Assembly: GCF_020532665.2 (NCBI RefSeq)
Contig: NZ_JAIWPG020000011.1
Coordinates: 84,087-148,086, forward strand
DNA: 64,000 bases
Direction of reading: 5' to 3'
Source: Lelliottia sp. WAP21
GTDB lineage: Bacteria > Pseudomonadota > Gammaproteobacteria > Enterobacterales > Enterobacteriaceae
Shown here: positions 20,563-29,623 of the stretch, piece by piece
Position numbering within the stretch: position 1 is the first letter of the stretch
Layout of the letters: each line of letters opens with the position of its first letter
The notes under the pieces: model-generated
Told to the model about the DNA's origin: nothing
Seen by the model: the letters and a program-made list of their open reading frames with translations, nothing else
Databases searched by the model: none
Translations under genes and position numbers: made by a program

Positions 20563-21624
20563 TTAGTGATAGTTAATTTTGAACAGCACAATGGTTTCGA
20601 AGGGCCCCGAGCGGATCGCTTCCCCGTCGACGCGGGAAAGTTCAGCCGTGTAAGTCTGTTCGTACTGCAACGTGCTCCCCGTAAAGTCGGCATATTCTTT
20701 GTAACGGTTGAACGTATACGGCTCGGTATCGTTCAGTATGCGCAGCTTAAGACCATTGCCAATAAGTAACGCGGTGTCGTTGCTGGTTAACGTGGCATCC
20801 GTATAAAACGAAGAGTCCATCTTAAAGCCATCCGAGCACTGTGCGTCCTGCACTTTGGTGGTCCTGACCGAAAAGGTGCGCTTGCGGGTAACCTGATTAA
20901 CAATGTCCCGCGCGCTAAAGGTGCCGAAGTCGATCTCCTGATTTTCAGGGTAAATGCTGAACGTTGCCCCGCAGTCCAGAACCACAATGTTATTCAGCCC
21001 ATTAACATGGTACTTAAGGTTTTTGGCATCCACCATTTGGTTGACGCCGCCTTTGCCATCAAACTGCACCACGATGTAATCCCCTAGCGTACTGGTGTAG
21101 CCGTGTGGCGGCATCGCTTTGATTTTCACGTACAGACGAAAGCGCACCATAAACGTCCGGGATATATGAATATCGTCGGCATTTCCTGAGCAGAGCCGGT
21201 TCTCCCAGCCCATCTGCTTAAGCTGTTCTGGGGTATAGGTCGTGATCTTGTTGTTATCCAGGCACTGATGCGTATCCACCCCGTTAGGTTGTCCGGAGGC
21301 GTCGTAATCCATGCCTTCGTAGGTTACGCCTAATGCGTAGTAAGGATCGGACGCTGACGGATAGGGGTTGACCCAGGCAAAGATATCCTCTTTTTCAAAA
21401 TTCCCTGCCACGTCATGGTCACAGGTGACAGGGACACGGATGTCGTCCGACTCCCAGATTTTTGATCCCACCTGCGCATTACTCGGAATAGCAAAAGGCT
21501 GTATGGTTTTTGTCTCTTCCACCGGCCCGTTCTGCACGCCCAGGTAGCAGTTCAGCGCCAGCGCCTCCTTCAGGGGACATAGCGCGACCAGCATGAGCAA
21601 GAGCAGTTTAATCAGCGTTGGCAT
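20563..21624 (-). CDS. Fimbrial tip adhesin, YqiI-like
   Basis: Last gene of a chaperone-usher fimbrial operon and the likely two-domain tip adhesin. A signal peptide ends near [11 protein letters not shown] Cys-containing N-terminal lectin-like half (about 25-210) precedes a C-terminal pilin-like half (about 215-353). The latter ends in an alternating hydrophobic strand with a penultimate aromatic (LFKINYH), the form recognised by the chaperone. The 353 residues resemble E. coli YqiI in size and position. It overlaps the chaperone gene by 17 bp. Its receptor cannot be inferred. Confidence 0.8.
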   Translation of the reverse strand: MPTLIKLLLLMLVALCPLKEALALNCYLGVQNGPVEETKTIQPFAIPSNAQVGSKIWESDDIRVPVTCDHDVAGNFEKEDIFAWVNPYPSASDPYYALGVTYEGMDYDASGQPNGVDTHQCLDNNKITTYTPEQLKQMGWENRLCSGNADDIHISRTFMVRFRLYVKIKAMPPHGYTSTLGDYIVVQFDGKGGVNQMVDAKNLKYHVNGLNNIVVLDCGATFSIYPENQEIDFGTFSARDIVNQVTRKRTFSVRTTKVQDAQCSDGFKMDSSFYTDATLTSNDTALLIGNGLKLRILNDTEPYTFNRYKEYADFTGSTLQYEQTYTAELSRVDGEAIRSGPFETIVLFKINYH

Positions 21625-22369
21625 GGGATACGGCCTTATTTGCGCTGAGGCGGCAAGGGGAGGCGCCTGAGCACGCCACGTCGACCTTTTTCAGCGCGCC
21701 GTAGTCATCGATATAACCAATGCTGTAGCTTTCACCATGATAGTGCCCGGTGGAGACGGTCTCAGTGGCGAAAGGTGCCAGCATCAGGCTGTCGAAGCCT
21801 GGAAGCATCGTTTTCTTGTTCTGGCTTAACCACGCGAGCGTGATGTAGTAAGGCGTGGGATTATGGATACTTAGCCCCGTTGCCGTCTTTGTGATTGCCA
21901 TTTTCATTTCCGTCTCTTCGCCCGGTTTTTTGGTGATAGCCTTAGGGCGCCAGAAGAGCTTGATCCGGCTTTGCATCGCCACCTGCATCACGCTGCGCTC
22001 GCTACCGGTACTGCTGCTTTTCGGCGGAACTTCACGCAGATTAAAGTAAAAAAGCGACTCTCTGTTGCCGGGCAGTTGCTGAGTCGCTGGCTGTTTGACG
22101 ATGCGCACCTGCGAAGAGGCTCCCGCCTCAAGGCGCTGAATGGGCGGCAGGGCCATAAAGTGGCTATCCTCTTTGCGTCCTTGCTCATCTTCAATCCAGG
22201 AGAGCGCCAGATAGGGCAACGTCTTGCTCTCATTATCGATTTTCAGACTGCTGGCTTTATCGCTTTCCGGGAAAACCAGACGAGTACGGTCAAGGTTGAT
22301 GGCGGCGTGCGCCGCGAAGGTTGTTCCTGCCAACAGCAGGCACAGCGTGGTAAGAGAGCGTAATTTCAT
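21608..22369 (-). CDS. Periplasmic fimbrial chaperone, YqiH-like
   Basis: PapD-type chaperone that donates a strand to folding pilins in the periplasm. A signal peptide ends at FAAHA. The first Ig-like domain carries [19 protein letters not shown] and, on its G1 strand side, [13 protein letters not shown]. The second domain (about 140-250) contains KLFWRPKAI and [12 protein letters not shown], the usual PapD positions. The 253 residues fit the family. It sits 10 bp after the usher gene and overlaps the adhesin gene by 17 bp. Confidence 0.9.
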   Translation of the reverse strand: MKLRSLTTLCLLLAGTTFAAHAAINLDRTRLVFPESDKASSLKIDNESKTLPYLALSWIEDEQGRKEDSHFMALPPIQRLEAGASSQVRIVKQPATQQLPGNRESLFYFNLREVPPKSSSTGSERSVMQVAMQSRIKLFWRPKAITKKPGEETEMKMAITKTATGLSIHNPTPYYITLAWLSQNKKTMLPGFDSLMLAPFATETVSTGHYHGESYSIGYIDDYGALKKVDVACSGASPCRLSANKAVSHANAD

Positions 22370-22379
22370 GATGGCGTTC

Positions 22380-24818
22380 TTAATGACAAGGCAGAATCAA
22401 CTGCATGCTTTTTTCAAGGTGCGACGGCAGAGAGAAGCGACACTGCTTCGCGTCTCCCCATGTCACGGTAAAGTTTTGTTCAGGCTGCACGGCGCCCAGC
22501 CAGATATGACCTTCTTCTGCCACCATGCCGATTTCACTGTTGTTATCGCTGCGACGGACCAGGGCACCGAGCGGTGGCGCGCCGGTGGTTGTCCGTAAGA
22601 TGCCCGCAATGTCATGACCTTCCCGGGTAGCGATTTGACGAAAACCTATCGCGCCCTCGGTCCAGGTGGAGGTCACCACGCGGTTATCCACATCCACGCC
22701 ATCGGGCAGGTCTTTCATATTGACCTGGACGCTGGAGGGCGCGTAACTGGAGAAAGAGGGCAACACGCCGATGCCGAAACGGTTGGTCACATCGCGAGAA
22801 ACGTTCAGCGGAATATCACCAATGCCGTCCGTACTGACCATCACGCGTGGTTCATTGCCGTAACTGCGGCGGTGCAAGGCCGCCCCTTTTGCAGTAGAAG
22901 TGAAGGAGCCGTTCCAGCTGGCGCTAACCGAGTTATATTCATTGGCTTTATAGCTGCCGGAGACGTTGAGATCGCCAAACGGAGAGTAATGTTGGTAGTT
23001 ACCGCTAAACTGCGCCCCCTCATTTGCGGTTTCGCTCTCGACGCCGGTAGAGACGCCCCAGGTGTTATTGGCATCGGACGTGTCGTACCAGGAGACATTC
23101 TGGCTGAGATTATCGCTGTTGCGGAGATCGTAGTTAAGGCGATGTTCAGGATCCAACGGGACGCTGAGTGACAGGTAAAACTGATTATCATCCTCCTGAT
23201 CCTCGTAATAGGTTTTACTGAAGGAGAGTGAGATCCCGAGGTTTTTCCAGCCGCCCAAATCAAAGTTATATCCCGCAGTGATACTCCCGGTGGTCGAGGG
23301 CGATTGATCCCACCAGGTCTGGCGCATCATATTCAGATACAGGTTAAGTGAAAGTGCGGAAAGGTACTGGCTGGCGGTCACGCTGAGCGTTTGCTTTTCG
23401 GCATTTTGATTGGTGTCCTCATCCAGGAAATTTGCATAGCTCAGGAAGCGGTTGTCAGAATAGCGATAGCTGGCGAGAGTGATTTGGCTGTCGGTGGAGT
23501 CGAACCGTTTGCTGTAATTAAAGCGATAGCTGTACCCGGTTTGGCGCTCAACGTTTGAAGGTGCACTTTCGGCCTGCGTCACATCGAAAGAGACTGCGCC
23601 CAGCACGTCAAGGTTTTGCCCGATACCCACAGCTACTGAACGGTAACGATCGCCATCGCCGAGCAGACCGCCATAAAGGGAGGTTCGGGAGAGCATACCC
23701 CATGAAAACTCACCGCTAATAAAGGGGTTTTCTTCAACATCGTGGGAACTGTCTTTGCGCGCTTTTCCGCTTGCCAGCTTATAGCGAACCTGGCCTTTAC
23801 GGGTGAGAAACGGAACCGAGGCCGCAGAGACCTGGAATTCGCTGACCCGACCATCCTCTTCGGTTATTTTTACATTAAGTGTGCCTTGTACGGACTGGTT
23901 CATATCCTGAATCACAAACGGACCGGGAGGAACCTTAGTCTGATAAATCACCCTGTCGGCCAGGCTGACGGTGACCGTAGCGTTGGTTTGTGCGATGCCT
24001 GAAATTTGTGGCGCGTAGCCGCGAAGCGCCCAGGGCAACATGCGTTCATCGCTGACCAGAGAAGCGCCGGTATAAGTAAATGCGTCAAAAATCGCGGACT
24101 GAAAATCAGTCTCACCCAGGGTTAATTTTGCGCCCAGCGAAGGCAGAGGTCGGAACATGTAAATGCGGGAAAAACGACCATCATGCTCTGAGGTACCACC
24201 CGCGCTTGTCTGGCTATATTGGTAGTCGCTGCGAAGCCGCCACGCCCCCAGATTGGCACCCGCTGTGCCATAGGTATTGGCGTTACTGGTGGTACTGCCT
24301 TCGTCAGGCTGATAGCGGCTGGCGAACAGGTTGTAATCCAGCAGGAAACCGGGCACGCCATTATCCCAGGTTGCCGGTGGCATCCAGTCTGTCGCACGGT
24401 ACTGTAACCAGGCTTGCGGAATGGTGATGTGCAGCGTCTGAGTCGCTTGCTCAAATTTAAAATGAATATCCGGGAGAGAGGAAAAATCGACGCAACCGTC
24501 TACCTCAGGCAAAGATTGACGAATCTTATCCTGGAGGCCAAATGTATCTGCAAGCGCAGAGGGAATACAGACCTTGACGTCGTCATGATCTTTTTTCCAG
24601 GTTAGCTGCCATCCATTTGCCAAAGTAATATCATTAAGGGAAACTGTGACAAAATAATTACCGGGAGTGATGGACGTTTCGTTTTTAAATTGGGTTAAAT
24701 CGACACTTCCCCGCAGATCTTTGTCTATGGCATTGATATTAAATTCAGTCGCAATGGCGTTGTGGGCGGTAAATAGACAGGCGATGATTAATAAATATGT
24801 CGAATTCTTTTTCATCAT
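22380..24818 (-). CDS. Outer-membrane fimbrial usher, YqiG-like
   Basis: Outer-membrane pore that catalyses pilus assembly and secretion. After a signal peptide (cleaved near AIATEFN) come the N-terminal chaperone-binding domain (about 25-145) and the beta-barrel with the usual FTYTGASLVSDERMLPWAL stretch. Plug-domain strands (GTLNVKITEEDGRVSEF) and two C-terminal domains follow, ending VTWGDAKQCRFSLPSHLEK near the terminus. The 812 residues are full length and intact, unlike E. coli K-12 yqiG, which is broken by an IS element. Two ATGs are adjacent at the start. Confidence 0.92.
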   Translation of the reverse strand: MMKKNSTYLLIIACLFTAHNAIATEFNINAIDKDLRGSVDLTQFKNETSITPGNYFVTVSLNDITLANGWQLTWKKDHDDVKVCIPSALADTFGLQDKIRQSLPEVDGCVDFSSLPDIHFKFEQATQTLHITIPQAWLQYRATDWMPPATWDNGVPGFLLDYNLFASRYQPDEGSTTSNANTYGTAGANLGAWRLRSDYQYSQTSAGGTSEHDGRFSRIYMFRPLPSLGAKLTLGETDFQSAIFDAFTYTGASLVSDERMLPWALRGYAPQISGIAQTNATVTVSLADRVIYQTKVPPGPFVIQDMNQSVQGTLNVKITEEDGRVSEFQVSAASVPFLTRKGQVRYKLASGKARKDSSHDVEENPFISGEFSWGMLSRTSLYGGLLGDGDRYRSVAVGIGQNLDVLGAVSFDVTQAESAPSNVERQTGYSYRFNYSKRFDSTDSQITLASYRYSDNRFLSYANFLDEDTNQNAEKQTLSVTASQYLSALSLNLYLNMMRQTWWDQSPSTTGSITAGYNFDLGGWKNLGISLSFSKTYYEDQEDDNQFYLSLSVPLDPEHRLNYDLRNSDNLSQNVSWYDTSDANNTWGVSTGVESETANEGAQFSGNYQHYSPFGDLNVSGSYKANEYNSVSASWNGSFTSTAKGAALHRRSYGNEPRVMVSTDGIGDIPLNVSRDVTNRFGIGVLPSFSSYAPSSVQVNMKDLPDGVDVDNRVVTSTWTEGAIGFRQIATREGHDIAGILRTTTGAPPLGALVRRSDNNSEIGMVAEEGHIWLGAVQPEQNFTVTWGDAKQCRFSLPSHLEKSMQLILPCH

Positions 24819-24888
24819 CCCATTACCCGGAATAGCTAGAATACCGACTGGCGAACGCGGCCAGTCGGTTTATGATGCAGAGGGCGGT

Positions 24889-25449
24889 TTATTTATACAT
24901 CAACACGTAATTAGAGGTCGCCTCGACCTGGCCTGCGGTCGCTGTAGCACCTGTAAGCACTTCCATTCGTGCTTTAAAGTGCAGCGTTTGCGTTGCCGAA
25001 CCAGCGGAGAGATCCATCTCTTTTGCGGTACCCAGCACAATAGGCGTTTCGGCGGTATCCAGCAGACGAACGCCCACGTTTTGTGCCCCATTCGCATAGG
25101 TGTTGCTCATCAGGCTGGTGTCGGTAGCCGTGGTTGCGGTGCTGGTAAAAGTGACATCCACTTTGGTAATGGGCGTAGCAGTTTCATCGCCTGGTGTCGT
25201 CAACTGGCAGTTATCCAGGTTGATATCGACCGGCACCGCCGTTGATTTTTTATTGGCGTTGATTACGGCCGTGGTCACTTCACCAAGATCGATCTCTTTA
25301 TCAACGCTGTCGGGAGCAATACTGCACGGTGCATCAATCACCACACCTTTAAATTTAATTCTTCCTGAACCTTGTTCATCTGCAAAGGCGGAACCGCAGA
25401 GACTGGTGGCTGTCGCGAACGCTAATAATGCTTTTTTTCCTACATGCAT
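24889..25449 (-). CDS. Major fimbrial subunit, YgiL-like
   Basis: Type 1-like pilin. A signal peptide ends at GSAFADEQG. The mature protein begins with the exchange strand GRIKFKGVVIDAPCSI and has the conserved disulfide Cys pair (DAPCSI and LDNCQL). It ends with a beta strand carrying a penultimate Tyr (NYVLMYK), needed for chaperone and usher handling. Length is 186 residues. It is the first gene of the operon, 70 bp ahead of the usher. It is preceded by an AT-rich leader with a TATAAT box and a 17-bp palindrome. Confidence 0.92.
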   Translation of the reverse strand: MHVGKKALLAFATATSLCGSAFADEQGSGRIKFKGVVIDAPCSIAPDSVDKEIDLGEVTTAVINANKKSTAVPVDINLDNCQLTTPGDETATPITKVDVTFTSTATTATDTSLMSNTYANGAQNVGVRLLDTAETPIVLGTAKEMDLSAGSATQTLHFKARMEVLTGATATAGQVEATSNYVLMYK

Positions 25450-25478
25450 GGGAATATCCTTATTACATTAACTCACTT

Positions 25479-25495
25479 TCTGAATATTATTCAGA
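25479..25495. promoter_or_regulatory. 17-bp palindrome in the pilin leader
   Basis: TCTGAATA-T-TATTCAGA is a perfect inverted repeat with 8-bp arms. It lies 30 bp upstream of the pilin start and just downstream of the implied transcription start from the TATAAT box at 25507-25512 (minus strand). That is an operator-like position; the binding protein is unknown. Confidence 0.5.
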
Positions 25496-25506
25496 CATCG
25501 GGGCGA

Positions 25507-25512
25507 ATTATA
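25507..25512 (-). promoter_or_regulatory. Consensus -10 box for the fimbrial operon
   Basis: A perfect TATAAT on the minus strand about 60 bp before the pilin start. The -35 region is weak (TTTTCA at 15 bp or CGTTTT at 17 bp), which suggests activator dependence. No flanking inverted repeats or recombinase gene typical of phase-variable fim switches were seen. The rest of this 337-bp gap (25513-25786) is AT-rich, includes a direct repeat of AAGTAATAAT near 25560, and has no convincing gene. Confidence 0.5.
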
Positions 25513-25748
25513 ACGGAGCCTCTCTCCTGAAAACGATTAACGGCGCTTCATTCTGAATTAAGTAATAATAAGTAATAATATCTTGTTGGTGGATAAGTTG
25601 CTCAATATAAAGAGGTATTTCAGGCAGTCCCCTAATAAGGCTTATCTCAGACTTAAGAATTATTTTACGCAGAGTATTTATTGCATTGAGAAGTGGAATA
25701 TGCGCAGACATGCCACTCCGTTTCAGTCACGTCAAAGCAGGAAAGCAA

Positions 25749-25780
25749 GGCGAGCGTTTATCCAGGGGGATAAGCTCGCC
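25749..25780. terminator. Hairpin after zupT
   Basis: Arms GGCGAGC and GCTCGCC enclose an inner TTATCC/GGATAA stem, 7 bp past the zupT stop. There is no strong T run on the minus strand, so termination is likely but not certain. Confidence 0.5.
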
Positions 25781-25786
25781 CCTGTG

Positions 25787-26560
25787 TTAGCCGAAGCCTG
25801 CCGCCTGAAGCAGTACCAGGCTTAAACCCATGACGGACATCCCGCACAAGACGCCATAGCTCGGGTTGCTTTCCGGGTCGATCTCTTTTGCCAGCGGCAT
25901 CAGCTCATCGACCGACAGTGCCACCATGATACCGGCGACGGCAGCCATGATGGCCGCCATGACCACGGGCGAGATCATACTGCCCAAAATCAGCCATGCC
26001 AGAATGCCACCCAGGATTTCAGCCAGCCCGGAAATGCCTGCCCAAAAGACGGCGGTACGTTTTGAGCCCGTCGCGGCATACACTGGCCCGGCGACCGCCA
26101 GCCCCTCTGGAATATTATGCAGTGCCACCGCCAGCGCGATGCCAAATCCCAGCTCCAGATTATTGCTCGCCGTCACATAGGTGGCGACGCCTTCCGGGAA
26201 GTTATGCAGGCTGATACCGAGCGTCAGGAGAATAGCGGTGCGTTTGATATTATGGGGCTGCGGCGACGCTTTTTTTCGCATCAAATCCTGAGGATGCGCA
26301 TGCGGGAGCAGGCGATCGAGGGCGAAGTAGCCCAGCAGACCACACACGAACATACTGTAGCCCAGAACGGGCGACATCCCCTGCGTCGCCAGCGCGGCAG
26401 GGAGCATTTCCATCAATGAAATAAGCAGCATGATCCCTGCGGCAAATCCGAGGGAAAAAGCCAGCATGCGGTTTGAGGGTTTCTGACCAAGCACGCCAAG
26501 AAATGCCCCAATAAACGTGGCGGCACCGGCAAGAAGGGTCAGAATCAAGGGGACTGACAT
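25787..26560 (-). CDS. zupT: ZIP-family metal transporter ZupT
   Basis: Inner-membrane importer of zinc with broader divalent metal range (iron, manganese, cobalt). The 257 residues form about eight membrane helices. The metal-site helices carry [11 protein letters not shown] and [11 protein letters not shown], and DELMPLAKE follows in the C-terminal half. A His-containing cytoplasmic loop (LLPHAHPQD) lies between helices 3 and 4. An AAGGAG ribosome site precedes the ATG, and a Fur-like box overlaps the leader. It is divergent from ygiD. Confidence 0.96.
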   Translation of the reverse strand: MSVPLILTLLAGAATFIGAFLGVLGQKPSNRMLAFSLGFAAGIMLLISLMEMLPAALATQGMSPVLGYSMFVCGLLGYFALDRLLPHAHPQDLMRKKASPQPHNIKRTAILLTLGISLHNFPEGVATYVTASNNLELGFGIALAVALHNIPEGLAVAGPVYAATGSKRTAVFWAGISGLAEILGGILAWLILGSMISPVVMAAIMAAVAGIMVALSVDELMPLAKEIDPESNPSYGVLCGMSVMGLSLVLLQAAGFG

Positions 26561-26573
26561 TCACTGCTCCTTT

Positions 26574-26588
26574 TGATAATCATTAATG
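26574..26588 (-). promoter_or_regulatory. Possible Fur-like box before zupT
   Basis: TGATAAT-C-ATTAATG on the plus strand resembles the 7-1-7 Fur site (TGATAATNATTATCA), with three mismatches in the right half. It lies 14-28 bp before the zupT start, where binding could block translation or transcription. Confidence 0.3.
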
Positions 26589-26605
26589 CTAATGAGTCAT
26601 CTCCG

Positions 26606-26634
26606 GTAAAGCGAGAGGGCATACTCTGCTTTAC
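26606..26634. repeat. Inverted repeat in the zupT-ygiD gap
   Basis: Arms GTAAAGC and GCTTTAC are perfect, with a second inner pairing AGAG/CTCT separated by one bulged base. It lies between the two divergent genes and could be an operator or an RNA hairpin in the zupT leader. Confidence 0.45.
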
Positions 26635-26750
26635 AGATTCCTTACATTCAAATTTCCTGATGATGATCATCACCGTTATCTGAGTTCATCTTAGTCAGAT
26701 TACGCGTAAGGTAGAACCATCAAATCGACACCTTCAGTAAGGATATCACC

Positions 26751-27539
26751 ATGACATCTTCTCGTATGCCAGCACTGTTTTTGGGCCACGGTAGCCCAAT
26801 GAACGTCCTGGAAGATAACGTCTATACGCGTGCCTGGCGTCATCTTGGCGAGACGTTGCCGCGTCCGAAAGCGATAGTGGTGGTCTCCGCACACTGGTTT
26901 ACCCGCGGGACAGGGGTGACGGCTATGGAAGCACCGAAAACGATTCATGATTTCGGCGGTTTTCCGCAGGCACTGTACGATACCCATTACCCTGCGCCGG
27001 GCTCGCCTGCGCTGGCGCAACATCTGGTCGATTTATTGGCTCCCGTCCCCGTGGCACTGGATAAAGAGGCCTGGGGATTTGACCATGGCTCCTGGGGAGT
27101 CCTGATCAAAATGTACCCGGATGCTGATATCCCAATGGTGCAGTTGAGCATCGACAGCACAAAACCGGCGGCATGGCATCTTGAGATCGGACGTCAGCTG
27201 GCCTCACTGCGTGATGAAGGCGTGATGCTGGTGGCAAGCGGGAACGTCGTGCATAACCTGCGTACCGCGCGCTGGCATGGCGAAAACACGCCGTATCCAT
27301 GGGCATCGTCGTTTAACGACTATGTGAAAGCGAATCTCACCTGGCAGGGCCCTGCGGAAGAGCATCCGCTGGTGAAGTATCTGGAACATGAGGGCGGCGC
27401 ATTATCTAACCCTACGCCGGATCACTTCCTGCCGTTGCTGTATGTATTAGGGGCGTGGGATGGTCAGGAACCGGTCACCATACCTGTCGACGGCATGGAA
27501 ATGGGTAGCATCAGTATGTTGTCTGTTCAGGTGGGTTAA
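26751..27539 (+). CDS. ygiD: 4,5-DOPA-extradiol-dioxygenase-like protein YgiD
   Basis: Class III (LigB-type) extradiol dioxygenase; the E. coli homologue opens L-DOPA between C4 and C5. The 262 residues have the metal-site His motifs FLGHGSPMNV and VVSAHWF, followed by HDFGGFP, HYPAPGSP and GFDHGSWG. The C-terminal half has SGNVVHNLR with a catalytic-type His. The physiological substrate in enterobacteria is not settled. It is a single gene, divergent from zupT and convergent with ygiC. Confidence 0.93.
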   Translation: MTSSRMPALFLGHGSPMNVLEDNVYTRAWRHLGETLPRPKAIVVVSAHWFTRGTGVTAMEAPKTIHDFGGFPQALYDTHYPAPGSPALAQHLVDLLAPVPVALDKEAWGFDHGSWGVLIKMYPDADIPMVQLSIDSTKPAAWHLEIGRQLASLRDEGVMLVASGNVVHNLRTARWHGENTPYPWASSFNDYVKANLTWQGPAEEHPLVKYLEHEGGALSNPTPDHFLPLLYVLGAWDGQEPVTIPVDGMEMGSISMLSVQVG

Positions 27540-27562
27540 GGTGCGGCGCGCGCATTGAGAGG

Positions 27563-27594
27563 GTTGGGGTGAGGGCAGAATACCGCACCCCAAC
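27563..27594. terminator. Hairpin between convergent ygiD and ygiC
   Basis: Perfect 9-bp arms GTTGGGGTG and CACCCCAAC. The left arm lies within a GAGAGGGTTGGGGTGAGGGC fragment typical of the dispersed palindromic repeat in this window. It probably serves both genes, although no T run is present. Confidence 0.5.
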
Positions 27595-27602
27595 ATAACG
27601 AC

Positions 27603-28763
27603 TTACTCGACAAAGATATGCGGATAGAATCGTGACAAATCCTGGGTAATCAAGGCTCTGTCTTCACGAATACCAATTCCGGCTGGCTGGTCGTTAATCA
27701 GCCAGCTGCCAATCAGCGTATAGCTGTCGCCAAATTTAGGCAGCTGATAAAATTCCTGGACGATCATCCCTTCTTCGCCGTAAGGCCCTTCTACCGCTTC
27801 CAGCGTTTTGCCGTTTTCGATAATCGACACGTTCGCGCCTTCGCGGGAGAAAATCGGCTTCACGACATACTTAGCCATTTCCGGGAAGTCATCTTCCGCA
27901 AAGTAGGCTGGCAGCAGATTCGGGTGATTCGGGAACATTTTCCACAGCATTGGCAGCAACGCTTTGTTGGAAATGATGCTCTTCCAGGCAGGTTCCAGCC
28001 AGCGCACGCCCGCATCTTCCAGCTTGGTTGAGAACGTTTCACGCAGCATGTATTCCCACGGATACAGCTTGAACAGGTTACTGATAACCTGGTCCTGAGT
28101 ATCGGTGAACTCACCGCGTTCGCCTAAACCGATATCTTCGATATAGAGGAATTCCGTGGCCACTTCCGCTTCGGCCGCACAGTCCTGCAGATATTGCACG
28201 GTACCGCGATCTTCCACGGTATCGCGACAGCAGGCGAGATGCAGCAGACTGAATCCGTGCTGTTCCCGTAGCTCAGCAAAGCGCTCGATCAGCTTTTCCT
28301 GCAGGCTGTTGAACTGGTCGCTGCCTTCCGGCAGGTTACCGGCACGGGCCTGATCTTCGAGCCAAATCCACTGGAAGAATGCCGCTTCGTACAACGACGT
28401 TGGCGTATCGGCATTGTTCTCCAGCAGTTTAGGTTCAGTGACGCCGTCCCAGGCCAGATCGAGGCGAGAATAGAGTGAAGGCTGATTCGTTTTCCACGAC
28501 TGACGCACAAAGTTCCAGGTGTGCTTCGGGATACGGAATTTCGCCATCAGTTCATCGCTGTCGATAACCTGCTCAACCACCTTCAGGCACATCTGGTGCA
28601 ACTCGGCGGTGACCTCTTCGAGTTTTTCAACCTGGGCTAAGGTCAGCTTATAGTAAGCGTCTTCACACCAGTACGGTTCTCCGTACATAGTGTGAAAGTT
28701 AAAGCCATATTCGGTCGCTTTTTCACGCCAGTCCGGGCGTTCAACAATACTGACTCGTTCCAT
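27603..28763 (-). CDS. ygiC: Glutathionylspermidine synthase-like ATP-grasp protein YgiC
   Basis: ATP-grasp ligase related to the synthetase domain of glutathionylspermidine synthase, but without the amidase domain; its substrate is not established. The 386 residues match E. coli YgiC. Family stretches include [21 protein letters not shown] near residue 100-120, the ATP-binding [15 protein letters not shown] and the C-terminal [17 protein letters not shown]. The gene lies 2 bp after ygiB and is probably coexpressed with it and tolC. In E. coli this cluster follows tolC in the same order. Confidence 0.93.
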   Translation of the reverse strand: MERVSIVERPDWREKATEYGFNFHTMYGEPYWCEDAYYKLTLAQVEKLEEVTAELHQMCLKVVEQVIDSDELMAKFRIPKHTWNFVRQSWKTNQPSLYSRLDLAWDGVTEPKLLENNADTPTSLYEAAFFQWIWLEDQARAGNLPEGSDQFNSLQEKLIERFAELREQHGFSLLHLACCRDTVEDRGTVQYLQDCAAEAEVATEFLYIEDIGLGERGEFTDTQDQVISNLFKLYPWEYMLRETFSTKLEDAGVRWLEPAWKSIISNKALLPMLWKMFPNHPNLLPAYFAEDDFPEMAKYVVKPIFSREGANVSIIENGKTLEAVEGPYGEEGMIVQEFYQLPKFGDSYTLIGSWLINDQPAGIGIREDRALITQDLSRFYPHIFVE

Positions 28764-28765
28764 GA

Positions 28766-29431
28766 TCAGCCGCCCATGGAGCGGGTAGTGGAGCCCGTCG
28801 CACTGCGCTGCATGGTGGACTGTTTCGCAACTGACTCACCAAAACCACCGCGGGTCACCGTACTGGTGGTCGCAGGCTTCGGTGCCATGGCCGTTTTAGG
28901 CACCGTCATGGTCCGGCCAGGCTGTGCAGCCCCGTAGTTTTTACCCGTCGCATCGGTGTATTTACCGTAAGCCGGGCTGGAAGGGTTTTTAGAGCTGAAC
29001 AGCGGCTGCTGCTGGAAGCCTGCGCCACCGCTCATCATACGGCCCATCATATAACCCGCCATCAGCGGCATCCAGAAACTGCCGCTCGACTGGTTTTGTG
29101 CCTGGTTTTCTGGCGCCATACCTGCCTGAGCAGGGGCCTGCTGGCACTGGCCTTCACCGAATTCAGCAATACAATCTTCGCGCGTCGCATATTTCGGCGC
29201 AGTCTTCTCAGCTTCTTTCAGCGCGTTGTTATACGCCGTCGTACATTCCGCGGATTTGCCGGTAGCCGCCGAGCAGTCGTCAGCGTTCTGGTACATCGAC
29301 ACGGTTTCGTCGCTTTGCTCACAGCCCGCCAGCATAAAGACCGCGGTGATCGCCAGGGCGACAGGTGTCAGATGGCGTGCGTTCCAGTTCTTGCGGAACG
29401 ACGCGTGATTAATCGTTTTTGTCCGTTTCAT
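28766..29431 (-). CDS. ygiB: DUF1190 lipoprotein YgiB
   Basis: Conserved lipoprotein of unknown function. A positively charged N-terminus leads to a hydrophobic helix and the lipobox MLAGC (about 33-37). The mature part has a Cys-containing repeat-like region ([30 protein letters not shown]). A Gly/Met-rich segment (about 120-140) and a Ser/Thr/Gly-rich tail ending TTRSMGG follow. It lies 2 bp ahead of ygiC and downstream of tolC, with a REP element between tolC and ygiB. An envelope role beside TolC is suggested by context only. Confidence 0.92.
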   Translation of the reverse strand: MKRTKTINHASFRKNWNARHLTPVALAITAVFMLAGCEQSDETVSMYQNADDCSAATGKSAECTTAYNNALKEAEKTAPKYATREDCIAEFGEGQCQQAPAQAGMAPENQAQNQSSGSFWMPLMAGYMMGRMMSGGAGFQQQPLFSSKNPSSPAYGKYTDATGKNYGAAQPGRTMTVPKTAMAPKPATTSTVTRGGFGESVAKQSTMQRSATGSTTRSMGG

Positions 29432-29559
29432 TTTTGTCTTCCAGGACCCAGTGGTAGTACATAGGAAATAAGGCTTAGGATAGAGGATAGGTGGTCGAAA
29501 TTGAAGCGAAGAGGGGATGTCCGGGGGATCTTTACGTTGACTTACGTTTGCATGTGACA

Positions 29560-29612
29560 GGGCGCCTGCTTATCGGGCCTACGATGTAGTAGACCCGACA
29601 GGCGAGGCGCCC
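29560..29612. repeat. REP-type palindromic element after tolC
   Basis: Long imperfect palindrome with arms GGGCGCCTGC..TCGGGCCTAC and GTAGACCCGACAGGCG..GGCGCCC. It includes the TATCGGGCCTAC motif typical of enterobacterial REP sequences. It starts 12 bp past the tolC stop and could act as an mRNA 3' stabiliser or terminator. Confidence 0.8.
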
Positions 29613-29623
29613 TCGGGTAAAGC

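Noticed and set aside
25508..25711. A 67-codon minus-strand reading frame in the fimbrial-zupT gap
   Set aside because: It has no ribosome site I can see, resembles no known family, and overlaps the TATAAT box of the fimbrial promoter. The gap is better explained as regulatory DNA.
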